Positions 52,178 to 61,349 are shown, numbered from the stretch's first letter. The stretch: 64,000 nucleotides of DNA from Poritiphilus flavus (GCF_009901585.1 NZ_WXYO01000004.1:1-64000), one strand, 5' to 3'. The notes: generated by a model not told the origin, from the sequence alone. A program made the numbers and translations.

Positions 52178-53445
52178 AGGATAAGGTTTTATTTCCAGAG
52201 CGATACAAAATGGTCTTTGGCACCTTTGTGCTGGCCATGATAGTCCTGTTCGACCGGATCCTGCTTTCGGTAGCAAAAGATCCCGTAGCGGAATCACTAC
52301 AGCTTAGCGACAAGCAGATGGGCTGGGCCATGAGCATCTTTGCGCTGGGCTACGCCTTGTTCCAAACCCCCGCCGGTTTGTTGGCGGATAAATTCGGTCC
52401 CCGCAAGATACTTACTGCAGTGGTTAGCCTTTGGTCTCTATTTACTGCTCTCACCGGAGCAACCTGGAATTACATATCCCTGCTTATCGTAAGATTCGTT
52501 TTCGGCGTAGGGGAAGCCGGAGCCTTTCCTGGGATGGCAAGAGCCATATATCGCTGGATCCCCCTGCAGGAAAGGGGCATTGTAAACGGCATAAATTTTT
52601 CCGGCGGAAGGATTGGCGCCGCTATCGCGCTTCCCGCGGTTGCCTGGTTAATGGACCTCTTTGGCTGGCGACTCACTTTTGTGATCCTTGGCCTGGTCGG
52701 AATGTTATGGGGAGTGGTCTGGTATTGGTGGTTTCGGGATGATCCAAGAGATCACAGCGGTATATCCGCAAAGGAGACCGATTTCATTATTGAACACACG
52801 GAGAAAGAAGTGGCAAATACGGTCAAGGCTCAAATTCACCTTGGTAAACTGTTCAGGTCCAAAACCATGTGGTTGTTAATGGGACAGTATTTTTCCAGCA
52901 ACTTTACTTTTTTTTTCTGTCTTACCTGGTTGTTTCCGCATATAAAGGCCAAGTATAACCTGGATGCGTTGGAAGCCGGCTTTTTTACCGCCGCACCTTT
53001 GATTAGCGGTGCCCTGGGCAACTGGTTTTCAGGCTTCCTGGTAGATTATATCTATAAGAAGAACAAAATGACACTTTCTCGTAAACTACCTGCAATCATA
53101 GGTTTTTTACTTGCCTCGGTCGGCATAGTGGCAGGTGCCTATATGGAGACGGTTACTCCGGCCATTGTTTTTATTTCTATAGCCGTTTTCGGTGCAGATA
53201 TGACTTTGAGTCCCTCCTGGTCTGCATGTGTTGATGTAGGGAGGCAGTTTTCCGGAGCGGTTAGCGGCACCATGAATATGGCTGGTAATATCGGATCCTT
53301 TCTTACTGCTTTGGCATTTCCCTATTTGTTGGATATGACAGGCTCCGAGATCCCCTTCTTTTACCTGGCCGCTTTTTTAAACCTAATTGCTATTGTCCTG
53401 TGGTTGGGTGTTAAACCCCAGCTGCCTTTAGACCTAACACTATAA
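52174..53445 (+). CDS. MFS transporter, anion:cation symporter (ExuT/GudP-like) family
   Basis: A 423-residue, twelve-helix carrier. The start is likely the TTG at 52174, which overlaps the TGA of the GntR gene and gives KDKVLFPERYK before helix 1. The first ATG at 52210 would leave almost no N-terminus. The motif DRILLS and the loop LLADKFGPRK (MFS signature) are clear. Related carriers import hexuronates, glucarate or other organic anions. It likely imports the substrate for the cupin and TIM-barrel enzymes. Confidence 0.83.
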   Translation: MKDKVLFPERYKMVFGTFVLAMIVLFDRILLSVAKDPVAESLQLSDKQMGWAMSIFALGYALFQTPAGLLADKFGPRKILTAVVSLWSLFTALTGATWNYISLLIVRFVFGVGEAGAFPGMARAIYRWIPLQERGIVNGINFSGGRIGAAIALPAVAWLMDLFGWRLTFVILGLVGMLWGVVWYWWFRDDPRDHSGISAKETDFIIEHTEKEVANTVKAQIHLGKLFRSKTMWLLMGQYFSSNFTFFFCLTWLFPHIKAKYNLDALEAGFFTAAPLISGALGNWFSGFLVDYIYKKNKMTLSRKLPAIIGFLLASVGIVAGAYMETVTPAIVFISIAVFGADMTLSPSWSACVDVGRQFSGAVSGTMNMAGNIGSFLTALAFPYLLDMTGSEIPFFYLAAFLNLIAIVLWLGVKPQLPLDLTL

Positions 53446-53450
53446 AGAAC

Positions 53451-53990
53451 ATGATCACTAAGAAAGAGTACGCAGAAGTTTGCCAAAAGTCCATTGAAAT
53501 GATTGAGGCTACCGGCATCCATTTGACAGAGGCGGACAAGAAGAATATTACCGCTGCAGACTTTGGCTTGAGTCGAATACGGGAGGAAGGGGTTCAGATT
53601 CTGACCCTTTTCAATACCAATCGCATGGCGGCCAAGATCCTGGTCCTCCTCCCTTATCAAACCGAACCGGAACACTGGCATCCGCCAGTAGGAGAGGACC
53701 CTGGCAAGGAAGAGGTAATTCGAGGCATATGGGGAGACCTGACCTTCTACATTCCCGGGGAAGATAATATGCTTGAGGGCTTTATTGTAGACGGCAAGGA
53801 TTCCTGCTACACCATGCGACACGAAGTGGTCATTGAGCCTGGAGATCAGTTGGTTTTACCCCCTGGTACAAAACACTGGTTTCAAGCCGGAAAAAGAGGG
53901 GCCGTATTGTACTCCTTCTCCACCAGGGTAACCGATCTGATGGATCAGTTCACCGATCCGGATGTCGTACGCGAAACAGTTATAGGCTGA
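53451..53990 (+). CDS. Cupin sugar isomerase, D-lyxose ketol-isomerase-like
   Basis: A 179-residue cupin closely resembling the YdaE-type D-lyxose/D-mannose isomerases: ITAADFGLSRIREEGVQILTLFNTNR, metal ligands H75 and H77 (EHWHPP), E87/E88 and H132 (LPPGTKHWFQAG). These interconvert aldoses and ketoses with Mn2+. Other cupins of this type act on other sugars, so the exact substrate is open. It begins 5 bp after the MFS gene. Confidence 0.72.
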   Translation: MITKKEYAEVCQKSIEMIEATGIHLTEADKKNITAADFGLSRIREEGVQILTLFNTNRMAAKILVLLPYQTEPEHWHPPVGEDPGKEEVIRGIWGDLTFYIPGEDNMLEGFIVDGKDSCYTMRHEVVIEPGDQLVLPPGTKHWFQAGKRGAVLYSFSTRVTDLMDQFTDPDVVRETVIG

Positions 53991-54035
53991 TGTTATCAAG
54001 GTAGACCGACAACAAAAACATATAAAGACATTTAA

Positions 54036-54995
54036 ATGAAACAAAGTATTATCACCGCTTTTCTGGGAAGGACCCAGGACCGATTTTCAGAATACCAGGA
54101 GCCTACAACTTTAGCGGAAAGGTTAGATCTGGTGACAAAAATACCTGGGGTGGATGGGGTGGAAATTGTATATCCCTATGAGACGGAAGAAGCCAGCACA
54201 ACACTACAGATGTTTCGGGACCGGGGACTACATTTTGCCGCAGTCAACGCGAATATCAAGAAAGAGACCCAATGGGTTCCCGGAGTGCTTTCCAGAACGG
54301 ACCCGGACTTGAGGAAGGGTGCTGTAGATATCATCAAAAAAGCCAAGGATTATGCGAAAGCCGTAGGGGCTCCTTTGGTTACCTGTTGCCCGCTTTCTGA
54401 CGGATATGACAATCTTTTCCAGGTAGATTATCCTCTGGCGTGGAGAAATATGGTGGAATCCGTGGCGGAGGCCGCTGATTATTTACCTGAGATCCCGCTC
54501 TTCATTGAGTACAAGATCAACGAAACAAGGGTGCATGCGCAACTGGACAATTGTGCTAAAACCATTTTGTTCTTAAAGGAAGTAGGCAACAAAGCTACGG
54601 GAGTTACTATAGATTTTGGGCATGCGCTGCTTGCTAAAGAGAATCCGGCCCAGGTAATAGCTTTGTGTGAGGAGACCGGGACAGACTACTACCTGCACAC
54701 TAACGATAACGATTTTAACTTTGATTGGGACCTGATTTCGGGGTCAAGGAATTTTTTGCATACGGTGGAGTTCCTTTTTTACGCCAAAGAATATGGCTAT
54801 GATAAATACTTTACCGCAGACGCCTCTCCCAGAATTTTTGATATGATTGGGTTTTTTACCGAACATGCGGAAATGAACCTGGCCATCTGGAACCTTGTCG
54901 ATAAGCTGGACAGAAAGAAATATCGAAATCTTATGCGGCAAGAGCGGCATATGGACCTGATGAAATTGGTTCGTAAAGAGATCTATAGACTCTGA
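54036..54995 (+). CDS. Sugar phosphate isomerase/epimerase, xylose isomerase-like TIM barrel
   Basis: A 319-residue TIM barrel of the AP-endonuclease-2 type. Probable metal ligands are E158 (IPLFIEYK), D193 (VTIDFGH), H196, H221 and D224 (YLHTNDND). Relatives include ketose epimerases and sugar-acid isomerases. As the last gene of the operon it would carry the product of the cupin isomerase one step further. No kinase or aldolase is encoded in the operon, so the pathway is incomplete here. Confidence 0.78.
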   Translation: MKQSIITAFLGRTQDRFSEYQEPTTLAERLDLVTKIPGVDGVEIVYPYETEEASTTLQMFRDRGLHFAAVNANIKKETQWVPGVLSRTDPDLRKGAVDIIKKAKDYAKAVGAPLVTCCPLSDGYDNLFQVDYPLAWRNMVESVAEAADYLPEIPLFIEYKINETRVHAQLDNCAKTILFLKEVGNKATGVTIDFGHALLAKENPAQVIALCEETGTDYYLHTNDNDFNFDWDLISGSRNFLHTVEFLFYAKEYGYDKYFTADASPRIFDMIGFFTEHAEMNLAIWNLVDKLDRKKYRNLMRQERHMDLMKLVRKEIYRL

Positions 54996-55085
54996 AATGC
55001 TCGAACCTGGGCATTCAATAAGGAGAATATCGAAATCTCAAAGTTCCCCCTTTTTAATTCATCTTAAGCAGGAAAAGATCTATTG

Positions 55086-55397
55086 CTATTCTATGCGTTC
55101 CAGGTCTGTAATAATATTTACATCAATTTCTTCACCGGAAGCATCCGTCTCGGTTTCTATGATATAGGTGACTTTGAAGCGTTTACCTTTAAACTCTGAC
55201 TTTGTAAGGTCGTACTTGGCAGAAGCCTTTTCGTTCAGGGAAGAAAACTCCATCTGTTCGCTATCATCCGGCATAAAATAAAAGGTTTCTTCTTCATAAG
55301 AACTAAAAGTTGCGGTAAGGGATTGGCTATCCTGGGCCTTCATTTCCGTCCCCAGTAACAATAGTGCGAATAGCACAAATATTTTTCGGATCATCAT
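55086..55397 (-). CDS. Small secreted hypothetical protein
   Basis: From tandem ATGs at 55397/55394, about 103 residues with a signal peptide (KIFVLFALLLLGTEMKAQ). The mature part is acidic, beta-rich and has the segment YEEETFYFMPDDSEQMEFSS. I do not recognise a family. It diverges from the M14-type amidase gene 213 bp away. Confidence 0.55.
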   Translation of the reverse strand: MMIRKIFVLFALLLLGTEMKAQDSQSLTATFSSYEEETFYFMPDDSEQMEFSSLNEKASAKYDLTKSEFKGKRFKVTYIIETETDASGEEIDVNIITDLERIE

Positions 55398-55610
55398 ATA
55401 CTCAGTTGTTAAAATATTTACAGCGATTTTCCATTTTTTAGAATGGGCCATCACTACATCAGCTACAGGTGTCAGTAATATTCAAAAACTAACGCGGTTG
55501 TGATGATATTATATTTTCGGTTTGTAGATCAAGAACGGATTTTCTTACCTTTTGTTGCAAAAAGGACAAAGTCTAACCATCGGATTGTAGATTCACTAAA
55601 ACATCAAGTG

Positions 55611-56666
55611 ATGAGAAAAAACCTTTACCTGCTATTCATTCTATGCGCTTTGCATTCCATAGTAGCTCAAAATACATTTCAAAACCGTTTTGAACAAAGA
55701 ACAACATCTTCCAGGGCAGATATGCGCATTGAATTTGAAGATGCAGATGGAAATAAAGGGTTTTTACCCATATCCATAATTCAGGGAAAAAGCCCGGGGC
55801 CGGTATTCACAATTGTTGCCGGCGTTCACGGCTATGAATACCCACCTATTATGGCTACCCAAAAATTAATGGAGGAAATTGATAAAGAGCAACTCGAGGG
55901 GACCCTGATCGTCATTCCCATGGCTAACACGGCTTCGTTTTTTACCCGCACACCCTTTATCAATCCCCAGGATCAAAAAAATCTGAACAATGCCTTTCCC
56001 GGAAAGGCTGAGGGTAGCATCACGGAACAATTGGCGTATTTCATAACTACAAATATTATTCCTGTAAGTGATGTATTCCTTGATATTCACGGCGGGGATG
56101 CCTGCGAAGACCTGATTCCTTTTGTTTGCTATTACAATAATGTTGCTAAACCGGAGCAAACTGCTCTCGCCCGGAGGCTTTCCGAAAACAGCGGTTTTGA
56201 ATATGTTGTGTCCTATCCATATACCATATCAGAAACAGATCCGGCAAAGTATGCCTTTAAGCAGGCGGTTCAGGATGGCAAAACCGGTCTAAGTATTGAA
56301 TGCGGCAAATTGGGTAATGTACAGGAAGAGAATGTACATCTGATCCAAAAGGGAGTGTATAATATGCTGGCTGCTTTGGATATGTATGGTAGGAGTAGCG
56401 GGCCTCATCCCAATATAATCTACCGGAATAGTCAGACCTATATTGACGCCGGTGTACAGGGAATATTCTATAGCGAATACAAAGCCGGGGATACCGTAAA
56501 AAAAGATGATGTAGTAGGCTATACTACCGATGAGTTCGGTAATGTTTTGGAGCAATACAAAGCCCCGAAGGACGGCATTGTTTTGTACAAACTGGCAACT
56601 CCGCCCATCAATGTGGACGATACGGTGATGTGTATTAGCTCAAATACGGAAGAGAAGGACAATTGA
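55611..56666 (+). CDS. Succinylglutamate desuccinylase/aspartoacylase-like zinc peptidase, exported
   Basis: The ATG at 55611 (MRKNLYLLFILCALH) gives 351 residues with a signal peptide; the longer frame begins in non-coding sequence. The M14-type Zn ligands are H and E in GVHGYEYPP and H in DIHGGDA, and the general base Glu lies in LSIECGKLG. The C-terminal part (QGIFYSEYKAGDTVKKDDVVGYTTDEFG) has the lipoyl-like sandwich seen in this subfamily. It hydrolyses an N-acyl amino acid or short peptide outside the cytoplasm; substrate unknown. Confidence 0.8.
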   Translation: MRKNLYLLFILCALHSIVAQNTFQNRFEQRTTSSRADMRIEFEDADGNKGFLPISIIQGKSPGPVFTIVAGVHGYEYPPIMATQKLMEEIDKEQLEGTLIVIPMANTASFFTRTPFINPQDQKNLNNAFPGKAEGSITEQLAYFITTNIIPVSDVFLDIHGGDACEDLIPFVCYYNNVAKPEQTALARRLSENSGFEYVVSYPYTISETDPAKYAFKQAVQDGKTGLSIECGKLGNVQEENVHLIQKGVYNMLAALDMYGRSSGPHPNIIYRNSQTYIDAGVQGIFYSEYKAGDTVKKDDVVGYTTDEFGNVLEQYKAPKDGIVLYKLATPPINVDDTVMCISSNTEEKDN

Positions 56667-56708
56667 GGTCTTTGGCCGGGATAACGGCTGCCGGACTGTT
56701 TTCTGATA

Positions 56709-57266
56709 TTAGTCCTTATCAATCGCATACAATTGATACGGCCAGGGATAGCCGTCTTCCGGAGTTTGACCTTCATTGATCCAAACGACGTAAAATGGGG
56801 CCGGGTTATTGTTGTTTTCAATAGCGACGGGCTCCCAGTTCTCCAATCCCTCCACGTCCAGATCTTCAAAAGCAATATAACCACCGGGTTCGTTGGCCTG
56901 ATGGCTACTGGCTGAATCCTGAAATCCGTCCAGCGCCAAAAAAGTGAAGGTGGAGTTCCTGATGGTATCTAAATTGATCTCGTAACCGAGTTCCAGCACA
57001 TCCCTTAGTTTGAAAGCGACGAGATTCTTGGGCTTTTCGTATACCGTATCGTAATAACTTATTTTATGACTGGCAAGAACACTTAGCATAAAACCCCTGG
57101 AAATTTCGTTGATTTCTACACTACCCATGCTGAAGACGATGCTCGGATCGCTTTCCGGAACCTTTTCTTCGTCATTGCTACAGGCCACAAATATGAAAAT
57201 CAGCAAGATTGAAATAAACGGTACACTTTTGGTAACAGATCCGGCGAGTCTAAATAGATTATTCAT
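56709..57266 (-). CDS. Lipoprotein with sulfite-oxidase-like (molybdopterin) fold, cofactor site not evident
   Basis: A 185-residue lipoprotein (lipobox VACSN, Cys29). The region NLVAFKLRDVLELGYEINLDTIRNSTFTFLALDGF and the end GYPWPYQLYAIDKD resemble the small Oxidored_molyb fold seen in proteins near DUF4405 or metal genes. The conserved Cys that binds molybdenum is not visible, so it may be a non-catalytic relative. Converges with the amidase gene. Confidence 0.5.
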   Translation of the reverse strand: MNNLFRLAGSVTKSVPFISILLIFIFVACSNDEEKVPESDPSIVFSMGSVEINEISRGFMLSVLASHKISYYDTVYEKPKNLVAFKLRDVLELGYEINLDTIRNSTFTFLALDGFQDSASSHQANEPGGYIAFEDLDVEGLENWEPVAIENNNNPAPFYVVWINEGQTPEDGYPWPYQLYAIDKD

Positions 57267-57967
57267 CTTTACTAGTTCGTTGATTTTGCTTCAGAATATA
57301 TCCTCAAAACTGTCGGGCTCCAAGGCTAAATGCATACCTATAAGGAAGTGCCAAATAAATGGGTGAATCACGGAATAACTGAAATTCAGACGTGCCATGG
57401 AATCTAAGGTCTTTTGCCAGCGTTTTGAGGAAAGAAGAGCAGATTAAAGATGCTTGCCAGGTGTTAATTGAGCCAGACTAAAGAATTATTCAATAAAAGA
57501 TTTATAACAGTTATTATTTCAATAGACCACTTGTGCATTGGTCTTTGCCTATCTCTCTATGCTGACTTAGATTTGGCTTGTGCAGTTCAAGGGATACCAT
57601 AGTCCATTAGTTGTATTAGGTTTTTTTAGATGGTTTTTATCCCTTGGCTGTGTTTTGAGTTAGTTAGTTTCATGTAGGAAGAGGGTTCTGTGACCGTTGG
57701 CAAGGCCTACGGCCGGAACCCTCAATTAACTTGGATTTCTTCCTGTCAGGCAAATTACTTCACACTTATCTTTTTATCCACCCGATTGTGCATCCGTGTT
57801 TGTCCCTCTTGCGGCCCTTGCATAGTTTCGGGAAAGCTGTTTTGGGCATTCATTGGTAATGATTTTGTTCTTACAGCCCGGGATTCCCGGAACAACTGGA
57901 TTTTAAGTTGGACAGCATCCTTTCATGCCCGCATTTGCTTCCTGTCTAAAACCTATTGATACCTGCC
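57267..57967. other. 700-bp spacer with inverted repeats, no supportable gene
   Basis: The spacer lies between divergent genes. It contains GAGGGTTC (57681) with its exact inverse GAACCCTC (57716-57723) around a 27-nt GC-rich loop, and a perfect 13-bp palindrome CCGGGATTCCCGG at 57878-57890. One 89-codon frame (57690-57959) begins at a GTG inside the first repeat and has no domain. The palindrome may be an operator for the HTH gene at 57968. Confidence 0.5.
57878..57890. promoter_or_regulatory. Perfect palindrome upstream of small HTH gene
   Basis: CCGGGA, T, TCCCGG, located 78 bp ahead of the HTH protein start. GC-rich against an AT-rich background. A candidate autoregulatory site; not supported by a second copy. 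Confidence 0.35.
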
Positions 57968-58372
57968 ATGAAAGTATGCTCAAATAACATAGGCCAAAGG
58001 GTCAGACGATTGCGCACAGAGGTTTACGTCAAAACCCAGGAGGAGTTTGTCACGATGATCAACGGATATCTAAGTCAAAGGAAACTTCTTGACGGGGAGG
58101 GGAAATTCACCCAGAACACCATGGCACGGCTGGAGACATTGAACAGCATTACATCGGCAAAGTTGACCCACCTTATGAACTTTTTGTACGACACCAAAGG
58201 CATCAATCCGGCCTGGGTGATGCTTGATCGCAATGAAACCCTGCCTCCGTACCTGGAGAAGTCCGGTGGGGAAATTGATCCATTAGCGCTGCAGTCCAAT
58301 ATCCGGGAACATCAGCAGCAGATAGACGAATGCCTGGAACTCTTTATGCGTTTTATGGGGCTTAAGTTATAA
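57968..58372 (+). CDS. Small XRE-like HTH protein
   Basis: The ATG at 57968 gives 134 residues; a TTG precedes it by four codons. The N-terminal IGQRVRRLRTEVYVKTQEEFVTMING and TQNTMARLETLNSITSAKLTHLMNFLY follow the Cro/C1-type HTH pattern with an enlarged loop between helices. The C-terminus (ALQSNIREHQQQIDECLELFMRFM) is a helix likely used for oligomerising. No partner is adjacent except the toxin-antitoxin pair 80 bp on. Could be a standalone regulator or a remnant of a mobile element. Confidence 0.55.
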   Translation: MKVCSNNIGQRVRRLRTEVYVKTQEEFVTMINGYLSQRKLLDGEGKFTQNTMARLETLNSITSAKLTHLMNFLYDTKGINPAWVMLDRNETLPPYLEKSGGEIDPLALQSNIREHQQQIDECLELFMRFMGLKL

Positions 58373-58408
58373 GTATCATTCAGAAAATTAAGAATTTTAT
58401 GTAATTTT

Positions 58409-58436
58409 TACGTGATTAATACGTATATTGTACGTA
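58409..58436. promoter_or_regulatory. Antitoxin operator: three TACGT boxes at 11-bp steps
   Basis: TACGTG (58409), TACGTA (58420) and TACGTA (58431) are spaced exactly 11 bp, about one helical turn. The last two also form an inverted pair around TATTG. They lie 15 bp before the antitoxin start at 58451. Evenly spaced boxes are expected for a ribbon-helix-helix antitoxin that binds in tandem. Confidence 0.65.
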
Positions 58437-58450
58437 TAAGTTTTATTGTT

Positions 58451-58696
58451 ATGGTGCGTAAAGAGTTACATTTGGATGAAGCAGTTATTTCAACTTTGGA
58501 AGCTGAAGCGAAAAGACAGAACCGTAGTCTTAAAAATTATCTTGAGTTCTTGGCCATGGAACAGGCCAAAAAACTAGAAGTCCCGTCCAAGGAATATACG
58601 GACATGATGGACGATTTATTGAGCAAATTCGATAAAGATGAAATAGAATTTTCCACTATTGAGGATGTTATGAGTAGGAATGGCATATCAGATTAA
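58451..58696 (+). CDS. Ribbon-helix-helix antitoxin (ParD-like)
   Basis: The ATG at 58451 (MVRKELHLDEAV) gives 81 residues. Residues 1-40 show the beta-strand and two helices of an RHH DNA-binding domain (KELHLDEAVISTLEAEAKRQNRSLKNYLEFLAMEQ). The acidic C-terminal half (YTDMMDDLLSKFDKDEIEFSTIEDV) would clamp the toxin. Its last 17 bp overlap the toxin gene, typical of such operons. It probably represses itself through the TACGT boxes. Confidence 0.8.
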   Translation: MVRKELHLDEAVISTLEAEAKRQNRSLKNYLEFLAMEQAKKLEVPSKEYTDMMDDLLSKFDKDEIEFSTIEDVMSRNGISD

Positions 58697-58952
58697 AATT
58701 TCCAAGGATGCCGAGAAAGACCTGCTAACCGCGAAATGTTATTACAGGGTTTCTGGGTTAGAACAAAACTTTGATAAGGATTTTAAAAGTCAAATCTCAT
58801 ATATAAGGGCCAATCCATTTCTGTTCCAAACCTACTATCGAAATATTAGACGTGCTCATTTTGATAGTTTTAAGTATGCAATTCATTTTATACTACACCA
58901 TGATGTTGTTTATATTCTAAGAATCCTGCACCATAAGCAAAAATTCAAATAA
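58680..58952 (+). CDS. RelE/ParE-superfamily toxin
   Basis: A 90-residue protein with the ParE/RelE fold pattern: QIKISKDAEKDLLTAKCYY, a central IRANPFLFQTYYRNIRRAHFDSFKYAIHFIL and VYILRILHHKQKF at the end. ParE-type members act on gyrase and RelE-type on ribosome-bound mRNA; the sequence does not decide. It overlaps the antitoxin gene. Confidence 0.8.
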   Translation: MAYQIKISKDAEKDLLTAKCYYRVSGLEQNFDKDFKSQISYIRANPFLFQTYYRNIRRAHFDSFKYAIHFILHHDVVYILRILHHKQKFK

Positions 58953-59055
58953 GGCAAACGCTACACCTCCACTCTCACAAGATTTATCTAAAACGAACTA
59001 CCGTGTTGCAGAGTCTAATACAAAAATAAAAGATTGGTTTCGAGCCTGTCATCCC

Positions 59056-61326
59056 CTAGCCAACCAAAGGCGGCCTATCAGAAATAAATGGCTGATGATA
59101 ATGCCTCCTTCCGGTGGCCTTGTATAAAGCATTTGCCAAAGCTCCCATAATGGGAGGGAAGGGAGGTTCACCCATTCCGGTTGGGTCAATGCCGTTGTCC
59201 ACAAAATGAACCTCGATTTCCTTTGGCGCTTCGCTATGACGGATTAAACGATAACGGTCAAAATTAGTTTGTTCAGGTGCTCCGTCTTTAAAGGTCAGGG
59301 CGCTATACATGGCATGACCAATACCGTCAACCGCGCCTCCTTCGGCCATATTGGTCGCGGCGTCGGGGTTTACCACAATACCACAATCAATTGCTGAGGT
59401 CACCTTTTGCACTATAGGGTTACCGTTATCCATAACCATATCCAATACCTGGGCTACATAGCTATTATGACAGAAATAGGCCGAAACCCCCCGGTATACA
59501 CCGGATTCATTTTGTCCCCAATTCGACTTTTCCCTAACCAGGTCCAATACACCGGCATAACGGGCCGCATCGTAATCGTTGGTTTCCGGATCACCCACAG
59601 GATTTTCCTTTGCACGTTGCAACAATTCCAATCTGAAATCGATAGGATCTTTACCCATCTCTTCGGCCACTTCGTCCAAAAATGACTGTTCAGCACCGGC
59701 AATAAAATTGGAACGAGGCGCACGGAACGCTCCGGTGGTAATATTGGAATCTATAGTGTAATCTTCCGCCAGATAATTGTCAATCGCTCCCGCGGGAAAG
59801 CGGTTTGCAAAAAGCGGACTCTCCGGAACACCTCCGGCCTTCACATGAAATGCGATTAAATTGTTGTCTTCATCCAGTCCGGCACGATAAGTAGCGTAAT
59901 AACTGGGCCGGTACATTCCTTGAGACATATCGTCTTCCCGGCTGTATACCAACTTCACCGGGGCCTTCATCTTCTGGGAGATCACAGCCGCCTCAACCAT
60001 AAAATGTCCATACAGCCTGCGGCCAAAGCCACCTCCCTGACGGGTCATTTGAATGTCAACATTTTCCAAAGGAAGACCCAGACGCTCAGCCACAGCCGGT
60101 TCCATCCACTCTGGTGTCTGGGTGGGCCCAAGGAGTTCCGCATGGTCTTCGGTAACATTGGCGAAGAAATTCATAGGTTCCATCGTATTATGTGCCAGGA
60201 AAGGACAGCTGTAATTGCGCTCAATGATTTTTGCTGCTTTGGCAAAAGCCGCTTCCGGGTTACCATCTTTACGAGCAACCCTTCCTTTACGCGTATTGAG
60301 TTCTTTCAACTTCGCATTATGGGTATCGGAATTTTCCATACCTGTAGGGTGTTTAACCGTCATTTCCCTGCCGAGAATGCTCATGCTCTCAACGGACTCG
60401 GATGCCTGTTCCCACTCGATTTTTAAGGCCTTTTTGGCCTGCATAACTTCCCAGGTAGTTTCCCCGATTACCGCGACCAATTCATTGAATGCCGTATGGT
60501 GAAAGGCCGATTTCTTAAAGCCTTCATCGTACAACTTTATGGAAAAAACATCGCGAATACCCGGCATATTTTTGGCTTCCGCTGCGTCAAAAGACTTCAA
60601 TTTCATGCCAAATGCTGGCGGATGTGCCAGGCCTGCGATCAGCATGCCTTCCCGTTGAACGTCTATTCCGAACAAGGGTTGGCCGGTGACGATCTTTTTT
60701 CCATCCACATTCTTGCGAGAGGTTCCGATAATAGAGAATTCTGACCGATCTTTCAATTCAACTTCTTCCGGTACTTCCATCTGTGATGCCAGTGATGCCA
60801 TTTCCCCATAGCCTGCGGAATTACCGCTTGCCTCATGGCTAAGCACTCCGGCAACGGCGCTGATTTCTCCAACAGGTACCTGCCAGGCCTGAGCGGCGGC
60901 TTCTTTCAACATATGTCTTGCAGTTGCACCCGCCATACGAAGGCTCTCCCATGAGTTCATTATGGATCTGCTTCCCCCGGCCACCTGCCAACTGTACAGG
61001 TCGGTGTTCAGAGGAGCTTGTTCCACCACCACATTTTTCCAGTCAATTTCCAGTTCATCCGCGAGGATCATAGGCATTGATGTCCGAACATTCTGCCCAA
61101 TTTCGGGATTGGGCGACAGGATAGTCACCACCCCGTTATCGCCAATTTTTAAATAACCATTGATCTCATACCATTCTTTAGGCATTTCCAGTTCTGCGAC
61201 CACAGCTTCGGTGGTCTTTGGTTTGCAGGAATTTAAAAGGTTAAAACCAAGTACCAATCCACCCCCGGCCAAACTGGTATTTTTAATAAAGGCTCTTCTT
61301 CCCATTTTCGATGTTACTAGTGTCAT
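59056..61326 (-). CDS. iorB: Isoquinoline 1-oxidoreductase beta subunit-like molybdenum hydroxylase (large subunit)
   Basis: A 756-residue molybdopterin-binding subunit of the xanthine oxidase family. A twin-arginine signal is present (GRRAFIKNTSLAGGGLVLGF, residues 9-30); the start may be the second ATG at 61305. The Mo-site Glu lies in TGMGEPPFPP (about E720). Characterised relatives hydroxylate isoquinoline or oxidise aldehydes. It is encoded 23 bp behind the 2Fe-2S subunit. Export by the Tat system suggests periplasmic activity with electrons passed outward from the cytoplasmic side. Substrate unknown. Confidence 0.85.
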   Translation of the reverse strand: MTLVTSKMGRRAFIKNTSLAGGGLVLGFNLLNSCKPKTTEAVVAELEMPKEWYEINGYLKIGDNGVVTILSPNPEIGQNVRTSMPMILADELEIDWKNVVVEQAPLNTDLYSWQVAGGSRSIMNSWESLRMAGATARHMLKEAAAQAWQVPVGEISAVAGVLSHEASGNSAGYGEMASLASQMEVPEEVELKDRSEFSIIGTSRKNVDGKKIVTGQPLFGIDVQREGMLIAGLAHPPAFGMKLKSFDAAEAKNMPGIRDVFSIKLYDEGFKKSAFHHTAFNELVAVIGETTWEVMQAKKALKIEWEQASESVESMSILGREMTVKHPTGMENSDTHNAKLKELNTRKGRVARKDGNPEAAFAKAAKIIERNYSCPFLAHNTMEPMNFFANVTEDHAELLGPTQTPEWMEPAVAERLGLPLENVDIQMTRQGGGFGRRLYGHFMVEAAVISQKMKAPVKLVYSREDDMSQGMYRPSYYATYRAGLDEDNNLIAFHVKAGGVPESPLFANRFPAGAIDNYLAEDYTIDSNITTGAFRAPRSNFIAGAEQSFLDEVAEEMGKDPIDFRLELLQRAKENPVGDPETNDYDAARYAGVLDLVREKSNWGQNESGVYRGVSAYFCHNSYVAQVLDMVMDNGNPIVQKVTSAIDCGIVVNPDAATNMAEGGAVDGIGHAMYSALTFKDGAPEQTNFDRYRLIRHSEAPKEIEVHFVDNGIDPTGMGEPPFPPIMGALANALYKATGRRHYHQPFISDRPPLVG

Positions 61327-61349
61327 TGCTATAGTTTTTTGGAGTTGGC

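Noticed and set aside
57690-57959. 89-codon frame ahead of the HTH gene
   Set aside because: Starts with GTG inside an inverted repeat, has no domain and crosses a likely operator.
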